In this document: positions 38,757 through 47,611 of the stretch, piece after piece
Position numbering within the stretch: position 1 is the stretch's first letter
Layout: each line of letters opens with the position of its first letter
DNA from: Paludibaculum fermentans_A
GTDB taxonomy: Bacteria; Acidobacteriota; Terriglobia; Bryobacterales; Bryobacteraceae
Assembly: GCF_051172195.1 (NCBI RefSeq)
Contig: NZ_JBPJAQ010000001.1
Location: forward strand, 434,001 to 498,000
Length of the DNA: 64,000 nucleotides
Direction of reading: 5' to 3'
The notes under the pieces: generated by a model
The model's input: only the letters and a program-made list of their open reading frames with translations
Told to the model about the DNA's origin: nothing
Databases searched by the model: none
Made by a program: the position numbers and the translations under genes

Positions 38757-40376
38757 CTATGGAAGTGACAACAGATACTTCGTGATCGCCTCGTTCTGCT
38801 GCGCTGTGAATGGATAGGTCGGCATCATGGAGTCCTTCGTAAACTTCTGAGGATCCAGGAAATGGCCCTTCACCCAGGTTGCATCACGACGATGAGCCAG
38901 ACCGTTCAGCGGCGGCCCCGTCTTCATCCCTGCGCCGTTCACCATGTGGCAAAGGTTGCAACGGTTCTTCTGATAGAGCGCCGCTCCCTCCAGCACATAC
39001 TGCGGGATGTCCTGCATTTTCATGGCGTTCTGGGGCGTCAACTTCAACAGGAACGCCGCCAGCGAATTCAGTTGCGAATCGCTCAGCGACACCGACGGCA
39101 TCTGGCTGCCCGGCACCATCGAAGCCGGCTGCTTGAAGTGGGCGATCATCCAGGCCGCATCACGAGCCGCTCCGCCCGCACCAAGGTTCGGGCCCGGCTT
39201 GTCCTCCTGCCGCAACCCCAGCGTATGGCAGGTTCCGCAACTCTCTGACTTGAAGTACGACACACCGGCCAACTCCTCCGGTGTCAGGTCCCGCCACTCC
39301 ATCGGCCCTTCCCGGTCGGCCGCGAATGCCTCCGGCGGAGTCGAACGCACCGCTGCGGCAGTCAGGCCGCTCCAGGTAATCGCCGCCATGATCACGATGG
39401 CGAAAGCGGTCGTTCGCTTCGTCACCCGCAGCATCGGAGCGCGGTCCAGGAACGGCACCAGGAACAGCAGGCCCACCCCCAGGGTCGGCAGCACCACGCT
39501 GGCCAGAATCTCCAGCGGCCCCTCGCAATACTTCAGCAATTGGAACAGGAACAGGAAATACCATTCCGGCCGGGGGATGAAGGTCGTATCGGTCGGATCA
39601 GCCAGTCGCCCCAGCGGAGCCTTTGCGATCACCGCCAGCGAAAACAGGATGATGAAGGCCACCGAGATCGCCGCGGTATCTTTGAATACCTGCCGCGGAT
39701 AGAATTTCTGCTTCGGCTTCAACTCATCACCCGGAGCCGGAGCCACCCCATGCCGCCGCACCAGATAGACATGCAGGAAGATCAGCAGCATCGTCAACGG
39801 TGGCAGCACCAGCACATGCACCGCATAGAACCGCGCGAAGGTCACCACCCCCACACCGTTCTCGGCGCCCATCAGGCGCAGCACATACGGACCCGCCCCC
39901 GGCGCGCTGGCCGAGATCTGCGTCGTCACCACCGTGCCCCAATACGCCCGGTTGTCCCATGGCAACAGGTAGCCCGTCAGTGCGAAGGCCAGCGTGACCA
40001 GCAACAGGACCACACCCATCATCCAGGTGGCTTCCCGCGGTTTCTTGTACGCGCCCCACAGGAACACCTGCACCATGTGCAGCACCACGACGATCACCAT
40101 CATCGAGGCGCCCCAGTGATGCAGCCCGCGAATCAGCGCGCCGCCGGTCAGCTCCGTCATGATGTAGCGCAGGCTGTTGTAGGCTTCCCCCGGCGTCGGC
40201 GCATAGTTCAGCGCCAGCATGATCCCGGTGAACGCCTGCGTGATGAACAGGAACATCGCCACCGAGCCGAACACCTGATGCCAGCCGGCCGAGGCGGGAA
40301 TCTCTTCATCAAGGAAATGCTGGATGGCCGAAGGCGCACCCGTGCGATCTTCCAACCAATCGAGGATGGTGCGCAT
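38757..40376 (-). CDS. Cytochrome b fused to a diheme cytochrome c
   Basis: 539-residue subunit of a bc-type quinol oxidase complex. Haem-binding histidines fall at 86 (or 87), 100, 187 and 202, the exact spacing of cytochrome b6 (second pair 15 apart) rather than mitochondrial b. The Qo motif PEWY is at 270-273. After eight transmembrane helices a periplasmic extension carries two c-haem sites, CGTCH (380-384) and CNLCH (473-477), with likely methionine ligands in SQMP and SMMP. Position 35 is Val, not the Cys that holds the extra haem of b6. The Rieske gene starts two bases upstream, so electron flow is quinol to Rieske to c-haems. Confidence 0.92.
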   Translation of the reverse strand: MRTILDWLEDRTGAPSAIQHFLDEEIPASAGWHQVFGSVAMFLFITQAFTGIMLALNYAPTPGEAYNSLRYIMTELTGGALIRGLHHWGASMMVIVVVLHMVQVFLWGAYKKPREATWMMGVVLLLVTLAFALTGYLLPWDNRAYWGTVVTTQISASAPGAGPYVLRLMGAENGVGVVTFARFYAVHVLVLPPLTMLLIFLHVYLVRRHGVAPAPGDELKPKQKFYPRQVFKDTAAISVAFIILFSLAVIAKAPLGRLADPTDTTFIPRPEWYFLFLFQLLKYCEGPLEILASVVLPTLGVGLLFLVPFLDRAPMLRVTKRTTAFAIVIMAAITWSGLTAAAVRSTPPEAFAADREGPMEWRDLTPEELAGVSYFKSESCGTCHTLGLRQEDKPGPNLGAGGAARDAAWMIAHFKQPASMVPGSQMPSVSLSDSQLNSLAAFLLKLTPQNAMKMQDIPQYVLEGAALYQKNRCNLCHMVNGAGMKTGPPLNGLAHRRDATWVKGHFLDPQKFTKDSMMPTYPFTAQQNEAITKYLLSLP

Positions 40377-40378
40377 CG

Positions 40379-40879
40379 TTATGCCCCCTTCGTCTTCGAT
40401 TGCTCGGGACCGATTAGCAGGCGATCACCCTGCACCTTCACCAGGTAGCGGTCCAAAGGCCGGGGCGCCGGACCATTCAGAACCTTCCCGTCAATTGAGA
40501 AGTTGGAGGTATGGCACGGGCAAAGGAACTGTCCTTTCGATTCCTCCCAGTGATAGGCGCAACCCAGGTGCGTGCACTGCGGCGTATAGGCCACCACCTC
40601 TTTTTCGGAAAGCCTGACCACCCAGGCCGTCGATTTCTCGGTGATGATCTTCCAGCCGTCCATGCGGACGCGCCGGAATGGCAGCTCCTCTGGAGCGTTG
40701 AGTTTCAGCTGGCTGATGTCGCCGGCGTCAACCCAGCCGCCGGTGGAACGGCTCTTGGCGGGCGTAAAGAGGTAGACGAAGGCGGGGATTCCCAGGGCGC
40801 CTCCGATCAGCGCACTCAACGCCTGCGTCGCGCGGACGAGAAAGCCGCGCCGTCCTTGGTTTTCCGTGTTGTACTGCAT
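40379..40879 (-). CDS. Rieske iron-sulfur protein
   Basis: 166-residue membrane-anchored 2Fe-2S protein. A Tat-type leader (GRRGFLVRATQALSALIGGA) doubles as the membrane helix. The cluster ligands are Cys102 and His104 in CTHLGC and Cys120 and His123 in CPCH, with the disulfide cysteines 107 and 122 also present. The next gene is the cytochrome b/c fusion, two bases away on the same strand, making a two-gene bc complex. No separate cytochrome c1 is encoded, consistent with the fused haems. Confidence 0.93.
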   Translation of the reverse strand: MQYNTENQGRRGFLVRATQALSALIGGALGIPAFVYLFTPAKSRSTGGWVDAGDISQLKLNAPEELPFRRVRMDGWKIITEKSTAWVVRLSEKEVVAYTPQCTHLGCAYHWEESKGQFLCPCHTSNFSIDGKVLNGPAPRPLDRYLVKVQGDRLLIGPEQSKTKGA

Positions 40880-40951
40880 CGTTAGACCATAGCCGCGCGC
40901 TGCGCGGACTGTGATTGAGACACACGGAGCTGGCGGACGGAACAGGCCTAC

Positions 40952-41356
40952 TTACGAGTTAGAAGAAAAGCTGTCGGCCACCGCTCGCCAGCGCCCATCC
41001 GCCAGCCTGCGGTATACCACGAGGTACTTACCTTGTTCCGTATGCAGCAAACCCGGATGAGTCTCCATCGTCAGCGCGTAGCGCCCCACTCCGTAGGCGA
41101 TAGTCCGGTCCACCTCAAACTGCGAGGTCTCCAGCCTTACATCCACAAGCCCTGACCGGAATAGCGCCATCCAGAATTCGTGGATGGCTTCCTTTCCTTG
41201 AATTGCGGGACGGCCAGCGATCTGGAGCTGCGCGTCCTCGGCATAGAATAACTCAACCAGGCGTTCCGAGTCGCGCTGGCGGACGCTGCGCATCAACTCC
41301 TCGTCCAGCAACTGAAGGTCGCGGGCACTCGGGTCCAGGGCCACCGCTCCAGGCAT
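40952..41356 (-). CDS. NTF2-like (SnoaL/DUF4440) protein
   Basis: 134-residue single-domain protein with the NTF2 fold: N-terminal helices (DLQLLDEELMRSVRQRDSER), the FYAEDAQLQIAGRPAIQG motif and the KEAIHEFWMALFRSG helix, closing with a beta strand around TEQGKYLVVYRRLADGRWR, where the tryptophan-rich end is typical of DUF4440. Members include ketosteroid isomerase relatives and ligand binders. No signal peptide. It stands alone between the Rieske gene and glnD, with no clear operon partner. Confidence 0.8.
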   Translation of the reverse strand: MPGAVALDPSARDLQLLDEELMRSVRQRDSERLVELFYAEDAQLQIAGRPAIQGKEAIHEFWMALFRSGLVDVRLETSQFEVDRTIAYGVGRYALTMETHPGLLHTEQGKYLVVYRRLADGRWRAVADSFSSNS

Positions 41357-41418
41357 CGAATTCCCCTCCTTGCCTGAAGCATGGGCAGCGGTTCAGCCGG
41401 TGTCAAGGGCTAACCGCC

Positions 41419-43911
41419 TCAGGCGCAAGCAGAGAGCAATGCGCCGCGCAATACCTCGGCCGCCTCCTGGCTCAGCTTGCCTCCGCCGCTGGTCACATGG
41501 AACACGTCGATCGCCTTGTGCGCCTCGGTATCCACCAGCACTACCTCGATGTTTCCATTGGCCCGCGAGATAGCTGAGCTCAAAAGATGCAGCAATCCCG
41601 GCTTGTCCTGCGTCACGACTTCAAAAATCGTGGCCGAAGGCGATGCCTCGTTATCGAGCGCTACCGTGGATTGAATCGCCCCCAGCCGGCTGGGCGGAGC
41701 CTTCACGGGACGGTGCTTCAGCAACTCATCCACCCGCACCGCGCCGGTGATGACCTTCCTCAGCACGGCCCGCAGCCGTTCCAGTTCCGGCGGATTCAGG
41801 TCCAGGGAACGATGCGGATCCACAAAGACAAAAGCATCGGCTACAAAGCCTTGTGAGTTGGAGAACGCCTCAGCCTTCAATATGTCGAGCCCGAAGGAGG
41901 AGAGAGCGCCGGCGATGGAAGCGAACAGGAAGGGCCGGTCGGCCGCGACCAGCGACAGATGCCACGTGCCTTCCCGGCGTTCGACGTGAAGGTCGGCCCC
42001 TGATTCCTTGGCTTCCTGGTACAGCAGCGAATGCGCCTTTGCCTGCTCCTTGGTATGCGTCCAGAGATAGCGGCTGGGCAGCCCTTCCAGGAACTCCGCC
42101 AGCAGCGGATCCACCGCCCCATAGGCGTCGCGCGGATTGTCGCTGGGTTCGGCCGTCAGCTCACCCGTCAGGTGGCGGTGCACAATGCGGTACAGCCGCC
42201 AGATCTGCTCCATCCGCCAGGGCGTCATGGCCGACGAATTCACGGCGCTGACATCGGCAAACGTGAGCAGGGTGAGCAGGCGCAGCCGCTCCGCCGTCCT
42301 GATCTCGTGCGCCAGCGCGGATGCCACCGCCGGATCGGCAAAGTCCTTCGTCTGCAGGGCCGACGACAGGATCAGGTGCTTCTCGATCAGCGTGAGCACC
42401 GACTCAGTATCCAGTTCGGATGCGCCGATGCGATTCAGGAACTCACGGCCCAGTTTCACCGCCTCCTGGCTGTGATCGTTGCCGGAACCCTTACCAATGT
42501 CATGCAGCAGCAACGCCAGCCGCAGCAGCCAGAGGTGATCGGAGGACTCCTCCATCATCTCGGCAAAACGCTTCTCCGTCCCCTCTTTCGCCTCGCTGAG
42601 GCCGGCCAGCACTTCCAGCGTGACGATCGTGTGCTCGTCGACGGTGTACTGGTGATAGAAGTCGCGCACCACCAGGTGGTCGATACGCTCCCATTCGGGC
42701 AGGATGACGGACAGGAACCCGGTGGCCCGCATGGCGCGCAGGGCTTCCGGCGTGTAGGGCAGATTGAGGAATTCGCGCCAGAACGCGGCCTTGGGCGGCT
42801 TGTCGTGGAAGTGGTGCGACCACACCATCAGGTGCGAGATCAGGCGCTGTTCGGTCTGCCGGGCCAGCGGCACCCCGTGCCGGGCCACGAACAGGAACAT
42901 GCGCAGCGGCAGCTCCGGGTCCACCTCCAGGTCGTGCGGATTGCGCAGGAAAACCAGGTCGCGCGAGACCGTGAACTCCGAGTTCGACAGGCGGGACCGC
43001 CAGTCGCGGAAGTTGGCCATCAGGCTGCGGTCCTGGGATTCCGAAGTCTCGAGCTCGTACAGGCAGTTGCGAAGAATGGCGGAGCCGTGGCGGTAGTAGG
43101 CCCGCATCCATTCAGCGGGGTCATGCCAGGGAGAGAATTCAGCCGCCGAGATCTCGTCCTGCGATTCGAAGTTGAGCAGGTTGTTGTCCCGGCCGGCGCG
43201 GAAATGGAGGAAGCAGCGCACAGAGGCCAGGAACTCAGCCGGACGCGGATCGCCGCCGTTCTCCGTGGCCGCGTCGCGGTCTTTCAGCAGGCGCAGCCAG
43301 TGGATGGTCTGCAGGTCGCGCAGGCCGCCGGGCGTTTCCTTGAGGTCGGGCTCTAATCGATAGATCGTGTTGTGGAAGCGCGCATGGCGGGAACGAGCCA
43401 TCTTGCACATGCGCCGCGTGAGGTCGCGCCGGTCGGCCGCGAGGAATTTAGCGAAGCGCTCGCGGAGTGTCGCATAGAGGGTCCGGTCGCCGGTCAGGAT
43501 CCTTTCGTCCAGCAGGGAGACGGTCAGTTCAAAATTGCCTTCATGGACCGCGGAGCACTCCTCCACGGTGTGCACCGAGTGCGATACCCGCAACCCGGCA
43601 TCCCACAACATACGTAGGAACTCGCTGAGGGCAGCCTTGGCCTCCTTGGAATCAAAGGCGCGGCGGGCAAGCAACATCAGGTCGACGTCAGAGTATGGAA
43701 AAAGCTCCCTGCGTCCATAGCCGCCCACCGCCAGCAGGGTCAAGCCCTCCGGAATGACCGGAGCGATGACCTGCGAAAAGGCTTCCAGCACCAGTGAATC
43801 CACCAGTGCCGTGCGATTCTTCAGGACGGGCTGGGGGTTCCCGTCCTGAAGAAAGCGCGCGCGCCACAGCGCGAACTCGTCGTTAGAGCGCTGCTTCGCC
43901 GTGATCATCAT
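41419..43911 (-). CDS. glnD: Bifunctional PII uridylyltransferase/uridylyl-removing enzyme
   Basis: 830-residue sensor of glutamine that uridylylates and deuridylylates PII. The nucleotidyltransferase motif is GGYGRRELFPYSDVDL near residues 63-78. The HD hydrolase site LLLHDIGKGSGNDHSQEA is in the middle, and two C-terminal ACT domains bind glutamine. The start is placed at ATG 43911 (a second ATG at 43908 is equivalent), inside the last 29 bases of glnB; the open frame further upstream is antisense-like and non-coding. The overlap with glnB suggests they are translated together, fitting their shared function. Confidence 0.95.
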   Translation of the reverse strand: MMITAKQRSNDEFALWRARFLQDGNPQPVLKNRTALVDSLVLEAFSQVIAPVIPEGLTLLAVGGYGRRELFPYSDVDLMLLARRAFDSKEAKAALSEFLRMLWDAGLRVSHSVHTVEECSAVHEGNFELTVSLLDERILTGDRTLYATLRERFAKFLAADRRDLTRRMCKMARSRHARFHNTIYRLEPDLKETPGGLRDLQTIHWLRLLKDRDAATENGGDPRPAEFLASVRCFLHFRAGRDNNLLNFESQDEISAAEFSPWHDPAEWMRAYYRHGSAILRNCLYELETSESQDRSLMANFRDWRSRLSNSEFTVSRDLVFLRNPHDLEVDPELPLRMFLFVARHGVPLARQTEQRLISHLMVWSHHFHDKPPKAAFWREFLNLPYTPEALRAMRATGFLSVILPEWERIDHLVVRDFYHQYTVDEHTIVTLEVLAGLSEAKEGTEKRFAEMMEESSDHLWLLRLALLLHDIGKGSGNDHSQEAVKLGREFLNRIGASELDTESVLTLIEKHLILSSALQTKDFADPAVASALAHEIRTAERLRLLTLLTFADVSAVNSSAMTPWRMEQIWRLYRIVHRHLTGELTAEPSDNPRDAYGAVDPLLAEFLEGLPSRYLWTHTKEQAKAHSLLYQEAKESGADLHVERREGTWHLSLVAADRPFLFASIAGALSSFGLDILKAEAFSNSQGFVADAFVFVDPHRSLDLNPPELERLRAVLRKVITGAVRVDELLKHRPVKAPPSRLGAIQSTVALDNEASPSATIFEVVTQDKPGLLHLLSSAISRANGNIEVVLVDTEAHKAIDVFHVTSGGGKLSQEAAEVLRGALLSACA

Positions 43912-44221
43912 TGCGGATTCGAATCGCGTTCTCCACCGGCAGGATGAAGATCTTGCCGTCGCCGATCTTGCCGCTGCGGGCAGCGGCAGCCAGCGTGGCG
44001 ACGATTTCGTCGACCCGGGCATCGCTGACCACAAGCTCGATTTTTACCTTGGGCAGGAGATCGACCTGATACTCCTGGCCGCGGTAAACCTCTTTGTGTC
44101 CCTTCTGCCGGCCGTGGCCGCGCACTTCGATGATTGTCATTCCATCGACGCCGATTCCTTTCAGCGCCTCTTTGACTTCTTCCAGCTTGAACGGCTGAAT
44201 AATGGCTTCGATCTTCTTCAT
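43883..44221 (-). CDS. glnB: Nitrogen regulatory protein P-II
   Basis: 112-residue trimeric signal protein that reports 2-oxoglutarate, ATP and nitrogen status. The T-loop residue Tyr51 sits in GQEYQVDLLPK, preceded by the RGHGRQKGHKEVYRG segment, and the C-terminal signature KIGDGKIFILPVENAIRIR is complete. It lies between amt and glnD on the same strand, 11 bases after the amt stop and overlapping glnD. Because it follows amt it could equally be called glnK; its job is likely to gate the Amt channel and to be uridylylated by GlnD. Confidence 0.95.
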   Translation of the reverse strand: MKKIEAIIQPFKLEEVKEALKGIGVDGMTIIEVRGHGRQKGHKEVYRGQEYQVDLLPKVKIELVVSDARVDEIVATLAAAARSGKIGDGKIFILPVENAIRIRNDDHGEAAL

Positions 44222-44232
44222 GGCTTACCTCT

Positions 44233-45624
44233 CTAGGCCTCCAGATTGTAGCCTTCTTCGCCGTGCATCGAAAGATCGAGTCCTTCGACTTCCTGATCGG
44301 GGGAGGCTCGCAGTCCGCACGTCAAATCGGCAATCTTCAAACAGATATAGCTGCCAACAGCACCCAGCACCAAAGCGATCGCGACGCCGATCGCCTGGTT
44401 CAGGATCTGGCCGCCGTTACCGTCGACCAGGCCGAGCGGCAGCGCCTTGCCGGAGGGATCCTTCAAGGCGTTGTTCACTGCGTTGGTGGCAAAGACGCCG
44501 GTCAGCAGCGCGCCCAGGGTTCCACCTGCGCCGTGCACACCGAAGGCATCCAGGGAGTCGTCGTAGCCGAACTTGTTCTTCACGACAACCACCATGAAGT
44601 AGCAGAACACGCCGGCGATGAAGCCGATGATGAGCGCCGACATGGGATCCACGAAGCCGGAAGCCGGAGTGATGGCGACCAGACCCGCCACACAACCAGA
44701 GATACCGCCCAGGACGGAAGGCTTGCCGGACCGGAACCATTCAGCCAGCAGCCAGCCGATGGAGGCCGCGGCGGCGCCGAAGTGAGTCGCGACAAAGGCC
44801 GAGGTGGCCAGGCCGCCCGCGCCCAGCGCGGAGCCGGCGTTGAAGCCAAACCAGCCAACCCACAGGAGGCAGGCGCCGATGAAGCTCAGCACCAGGCTGT
44901 GAGGCCGCATCGGTTCCACCTGATAGCCGCTGCGAGGCTTCAGGTACAGAGCCGCCACCAGGGCCGAAATGCCCGAAGTGATGTGCACCACCGTGCCGCC
45001 GGCGAAATCGAAGCAGGGAATCTTTCCACCCAAAAACGCGTTCAAAAGGCCGCCCTTGCCCCAGACCATGTGAGCCATGGGGAAGTAGACAATCAGCAGC
45101 CACAGCGTCGTGTAAACCAGCATCGCGCTGAACTTGATGCGTTCCGCGTACGCGCCGGAGATGAGCGCGGGAGTAATGATGGCGAACATCAACTGGAACG
45201 CCATGAACGTCAACTGCGGGATGGTGGCGGCGTAGTCCGGGTTGGGATCAACGCCCACGCCATGCAGGAATATGTACTGGAATCCACCGATGAAGGGATT
45301 GCCTTCGCTAAAAGCCAGGCTGTAGCCAACCACGGCCCACAGAACGGTTGCCAGGGCCATCAGGATGAAGCTGTGCATCATCGTGCCCAGGACGTTTTTG
45401 CTTCTGACCAACCCCCCGTAAAAGAGAGCCAGTCCCGGCCCGGTCATCATTAGGACCAAGGCACAACTGACCAGCATCCAGGCGTTGTCTCCGGAGGTTT
45501 GCGCCGACTTTACCGCGGCATCCAAAGCTTCTAGTTTCTGATCGACACTCGCAGGCGCTTGCGCCAGCACGAGGCCAGTGGAAAGGGCGAGGGCAGCTGC
45601 GCCCAACAGGATCTTTCTGAACAC
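44233..45624 (-). CDS. amt: Ammonium transporter
   Basis: 463-residue Amt/Mep/Rh channel with an N-terminal signal peptide (FRKILLGAAALALSTGLVLA) and eleven transmembrane helices. The conserved twin-histidine pore residues fall in VVHITSGISALVAALY and DAFGVHGAGGTLGALLTG; the family start FYGGLVRSKNVL is intact. The chosen start is GTG at 45624, preceded by AGGAG with a normal gap; the frame further upstream (to 45708) lacks such a site. The gene is followed by glnB and glnD, forming a complete ammonium-sensing unit. Nitrogen-regulated transcription is expected, but no sigma-54 promoter was found. Confidence 0.95.
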   Translation of the reverse strand: MFRKILLGAAALALSTGLVLAQAPASVDQKLEALDAAVKSAQTSGDNAWMLVSCALVLMMTGPGLALFYGGLVRSKNVLGTMMHSFILMALATVLWAVVGYSLAFSEGNPFIGGFQYIFLHGVGVDPNPDYAATIPQLTFMAFQLMFAIITPALISGAYAERIKFSAMLVYTTLWLLIVYFPMAHMVWGKGGLLNAFLGGKIPCFDFAGGTVVHITSGISALVAALYLKPRSGYQVEPMRPHSLVLSFIGACLLWVGWFGFNAGSALGAGGLATSAFVATHFGAAAASIGWLLAEWFRSGKPSVLGGISGCVAGLVAITPASGFVDPMSALIIGFIAGVFCYFMVVVVKNKFGYDDSLDAFGVHGAGGTLGALLTGVFATNAVNNALKDPSGKALPLGLVDGNGGQILNQAIGVAIALVLGAVGSYICLKIADLTCGLRASPDQEVEGLDLSMHGEEGYNLEA

Positions 45625-45920
45625 TATTTCACTTCTCCTCTCGTACCACTCGATGGAGCGGACACGGTTTAGCGGTGCTCGAACTTGGGGCGTCGCGAAC
45701 AGCCTCACCCACGAACGGCGTCGGAACAGACGTCAATGGGTGAAACGGTACGGGAGTCGGCCAGGGAAACCAGACGGGGGTTTGGTTTCTCATCGTACAC
45801 TGCGGCACATGGGCTGACTAACAGATAAATCTTCTGAAGGTCAGTGAAAATTTTTATTGCCTGATTTCAGATGGATACGAGAACCCGGCCAAAGCCGCAT
45901 AACCGTAAGATAGTAGGCAG
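45625..45920. promoter_or_regulatory. Divergent promoter region of amt and antiporter
   Basis: 296 bases between the divergent amt and antiporter genes. A pronounced AT-rich patch (about 45820-45870) probably carries the antiporter promoter. No sigma-54 GG/GC pair, riboswitch or strong hairpin was recognised. Confidence 0.4.
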
Positions 45921-47150
45921 ATGAACACCCCGTCCGCACTCTCCACAGGCACGGCCGAAGCGGTTCATTTGCCCTTGCAAATGCTGATTGTGTTCGGCTC
46001 GGCGAAGCTGCTGGCGGAGCTTGCCGAGCGGCTTCGGATGCCGGGTATCGTCGGCGGATTGCTGGCGGGCATCCTCATTGGCCCTTCGGCGCTGGGCTGG
46101 ATCCAGTACGACGGTCTTCTGCACGCCCTGGCCGAACTGGGCGTGATGTTCCTGCTGTTCCAGGTGGGCCTGGAGGTCAAGGCCACGGAACTGATGCGAG
46201 CCGGGAAGACGGCCATGATCGTGGCCATGCTGGGCGTGATCCTGCCCTTCCTGCTGGGTTGGGCGATCATGCTGGGCGCCGGGCATCCGCATCTGGAATC
46301 GATCTTCATGGGGGCGGCGATGGTGGCGACGAGTGTCGGCATCACGGCCCAAGTACTGGCCGGCAAGGGGTTACTGAAGCACCGGACAGCCCAGATCATC
46401 CTGGCCGCGGCGGTGATCGACGACGTGCTGGGCCTGCTGGTGCTGGCGGTTGTGTCGTCGATGGGCGAGGGCAAGGGCATCGACTTCCTGGGCCTGGCTA
46501 CGACGGCGGTGGTCTCCATCGGCTTCGTGGTGGCGGTGGCCAAGTTCGGGACGAAGACGGTCAACATCGTGCTGCCGAAGATGATGGAGAAGGCCCGCGC
46601 GCAGGAGGGCGAGTTTGCCATCGCGGTCTGCTTCCTGTTCATCATGGCCCTGCTGGCGACCTATTCCGGCGTCGCCGCGATTGTCGGCGCCTTCCTGGCC
46701 GGCATGGCGCTGGCCGAGATCGCTTCGCCCCGGCTGCACACCCTGGTGCAGGGCGCGGGCGAGCTGATGATCCCGTTCTTCCTGGCCTCCATCGGGCTGC
46801 AGCTCGACCTGCGGATCTTCTCCAGTCCTTCGACCCTGGGCCTGGCGGTGGTGATCCTGCTGGCGGCCGTTGTGTCCAAGGCGGTGGGGTGCGGCCTCGG
46901 CTCGTACGGCCTGGGGTTGAAGGATGCAACGAGGATCGGGCTGGGCATGGTGCCCCGGGGCGAGGTCGGGATGGTGGTGGCGCAGGTGGGCCTGAGCAAA
47001 GGGAACATCAGCCAGGAAGTGTACGGGATCGCGGTCTTCATGGCGGTAATGACGACGATTGTGGCGCCGCCGCTGCTGGGTTTTGCCTACCGGGACCTGG
47101 TCTCGCCGGACGGTGAGGACGATGACGGGACGCGTGTCCGACTGGGATGA
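45921..47150 (+). CDS. CPA2-type cation:proton antiporter
   Basis: 409-residue membrane protein of the monovalent cation:proton antiporter-2 family (Kef/Na+-H+ exchanger fold), about twelve helices. Visible family features: the opening repeat AKLLAELAERLRMPGIVGGL, the conserved Asp pair in the unwound helices (VIDDVLGLLVLAVV), and the C-terminal GLGMVPRGEVGMVVAQVGLS. It lacks the RCK/TrkA domain of KefB/KefC, so gating may rely on a partner. The ACT-domain protein begins 44 bases downstream and could be that partner (inference). Confidence 0.92.
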   Translation: MNTPSALSTGTAEAVHLPLQMLIVFGSAKLLAELAERLRMPGIVGGLLAGILIGPSALGWIQYDGLLHALAELGVMFLLFQVGLEVKATELMRAGKTAMIVAMLGVILPFLLGWAIMLGAGHPHLESIFMGAAMVATSVGITAQVLAGKGLLKHRTAQIILAAAVIDDVLGLLVLAVVSSMGEGKGIDFLGLATTAVVSIGFVVAVAKFGTKTVNIVLPKMMEKARAQEGEFAIAVCFLFIMALLATYSGVAAIVGAFLAGMALAEIASPRLHTLVQGAGELMIPFFLASIGLQLDLRIFSSPSTLGLAVVILLAAVVSKAVGCGLGSYGLGLKDATRIGLGMVPRGEVGMVVAQVGLSKGNISQEVYGIAVFMAVMTTIVAPPLLGFAYRDLVSPDGEDDDGTRVRLG

Positions 47151-47194
47151 ACAAAGCGCTACAATCGTTAGAAGCTCATTTCAAAGGATTTACC

Positions 47195-47596
47195 ATGGCA
47201 GAGACCGTAACCTACTTCTCCCTCACTATCTCAAACAAGCCCGGTGAAGGGGCAAAGCTCCTGACTTCCCTCAAGGACGCAGGCATCAACATGTTGGCGT
47301 TCTGGGGCTACCCGGTGAAGGGCAAGAAGGCGCAGTTGGACATCGCGCCGACCGATCCGAAGGCGTTCACCAAAGCGGCCAAGAAGCTGGGCCTGGAAGT
47401 TGGCGCCAAGCAGACTTCGCTCTATGTTGCCGGCGCCGACCAGCCCGGCAGCGTGGCCGACGCGCTGGCGAAGGTGGCCGCGGCGGGCATCTCCGTTCGC
47501 GCCGCCCAGGCGCTGACCACGGGCGACGGCAAGTTCGCCGTCCTGATCCAAGTGGCGGACGACGACGTCAAGAAGGCCAAGAAGGCCCTCAAGTAG
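47195..47596 (+). CDS. ACT-domain protein
   Basis: 133-residue protein with two ACT-like units: the first near ISNKPGEGAKLLTSLKDAGI and the second near GADQPGSVADALAKVAAAGI, each in the typical babbab layout with a DxPG-type ligand loop. The tail is lysine-rich (DDDVKKAKKALK). The ATG at 47195 has AAAGGA about ten bases upstream and is preferred to 47147. ACT modules usually bind amino acids. The close position after the antiporter suggests a regulatory link, not proven here. Confidence 0.8.
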   Translation: MAETVTYFSLTISNKPGEGAKLLTSLKDAGINMLAFWGYPVKGKKAQLDIAPTDPKAFTKAAKKLGLEVGAKQTSLYVAGADQPGSVADALAKVAAAGISVRAAQALTTGDGKFAVLIQVADDDVKKAKKALK

Positions 47597-47611
47597 TTCT
47601 CCAGCGGGCGG

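Noticed and set aside
45625..45920. Sigma-54 promoter for the amt operon
   Set aside because: No TGGC-N8-TTGC-like element could be found on the minus strand despite the nitrogen-related genes.
41000..46000. Replication origin at the C-rich to G-rich transition
   Set aside because: No dnaA, dnaN or gyrB genes and no DnaA-box cluster were seen, and a second opposite transition lies within the same window.
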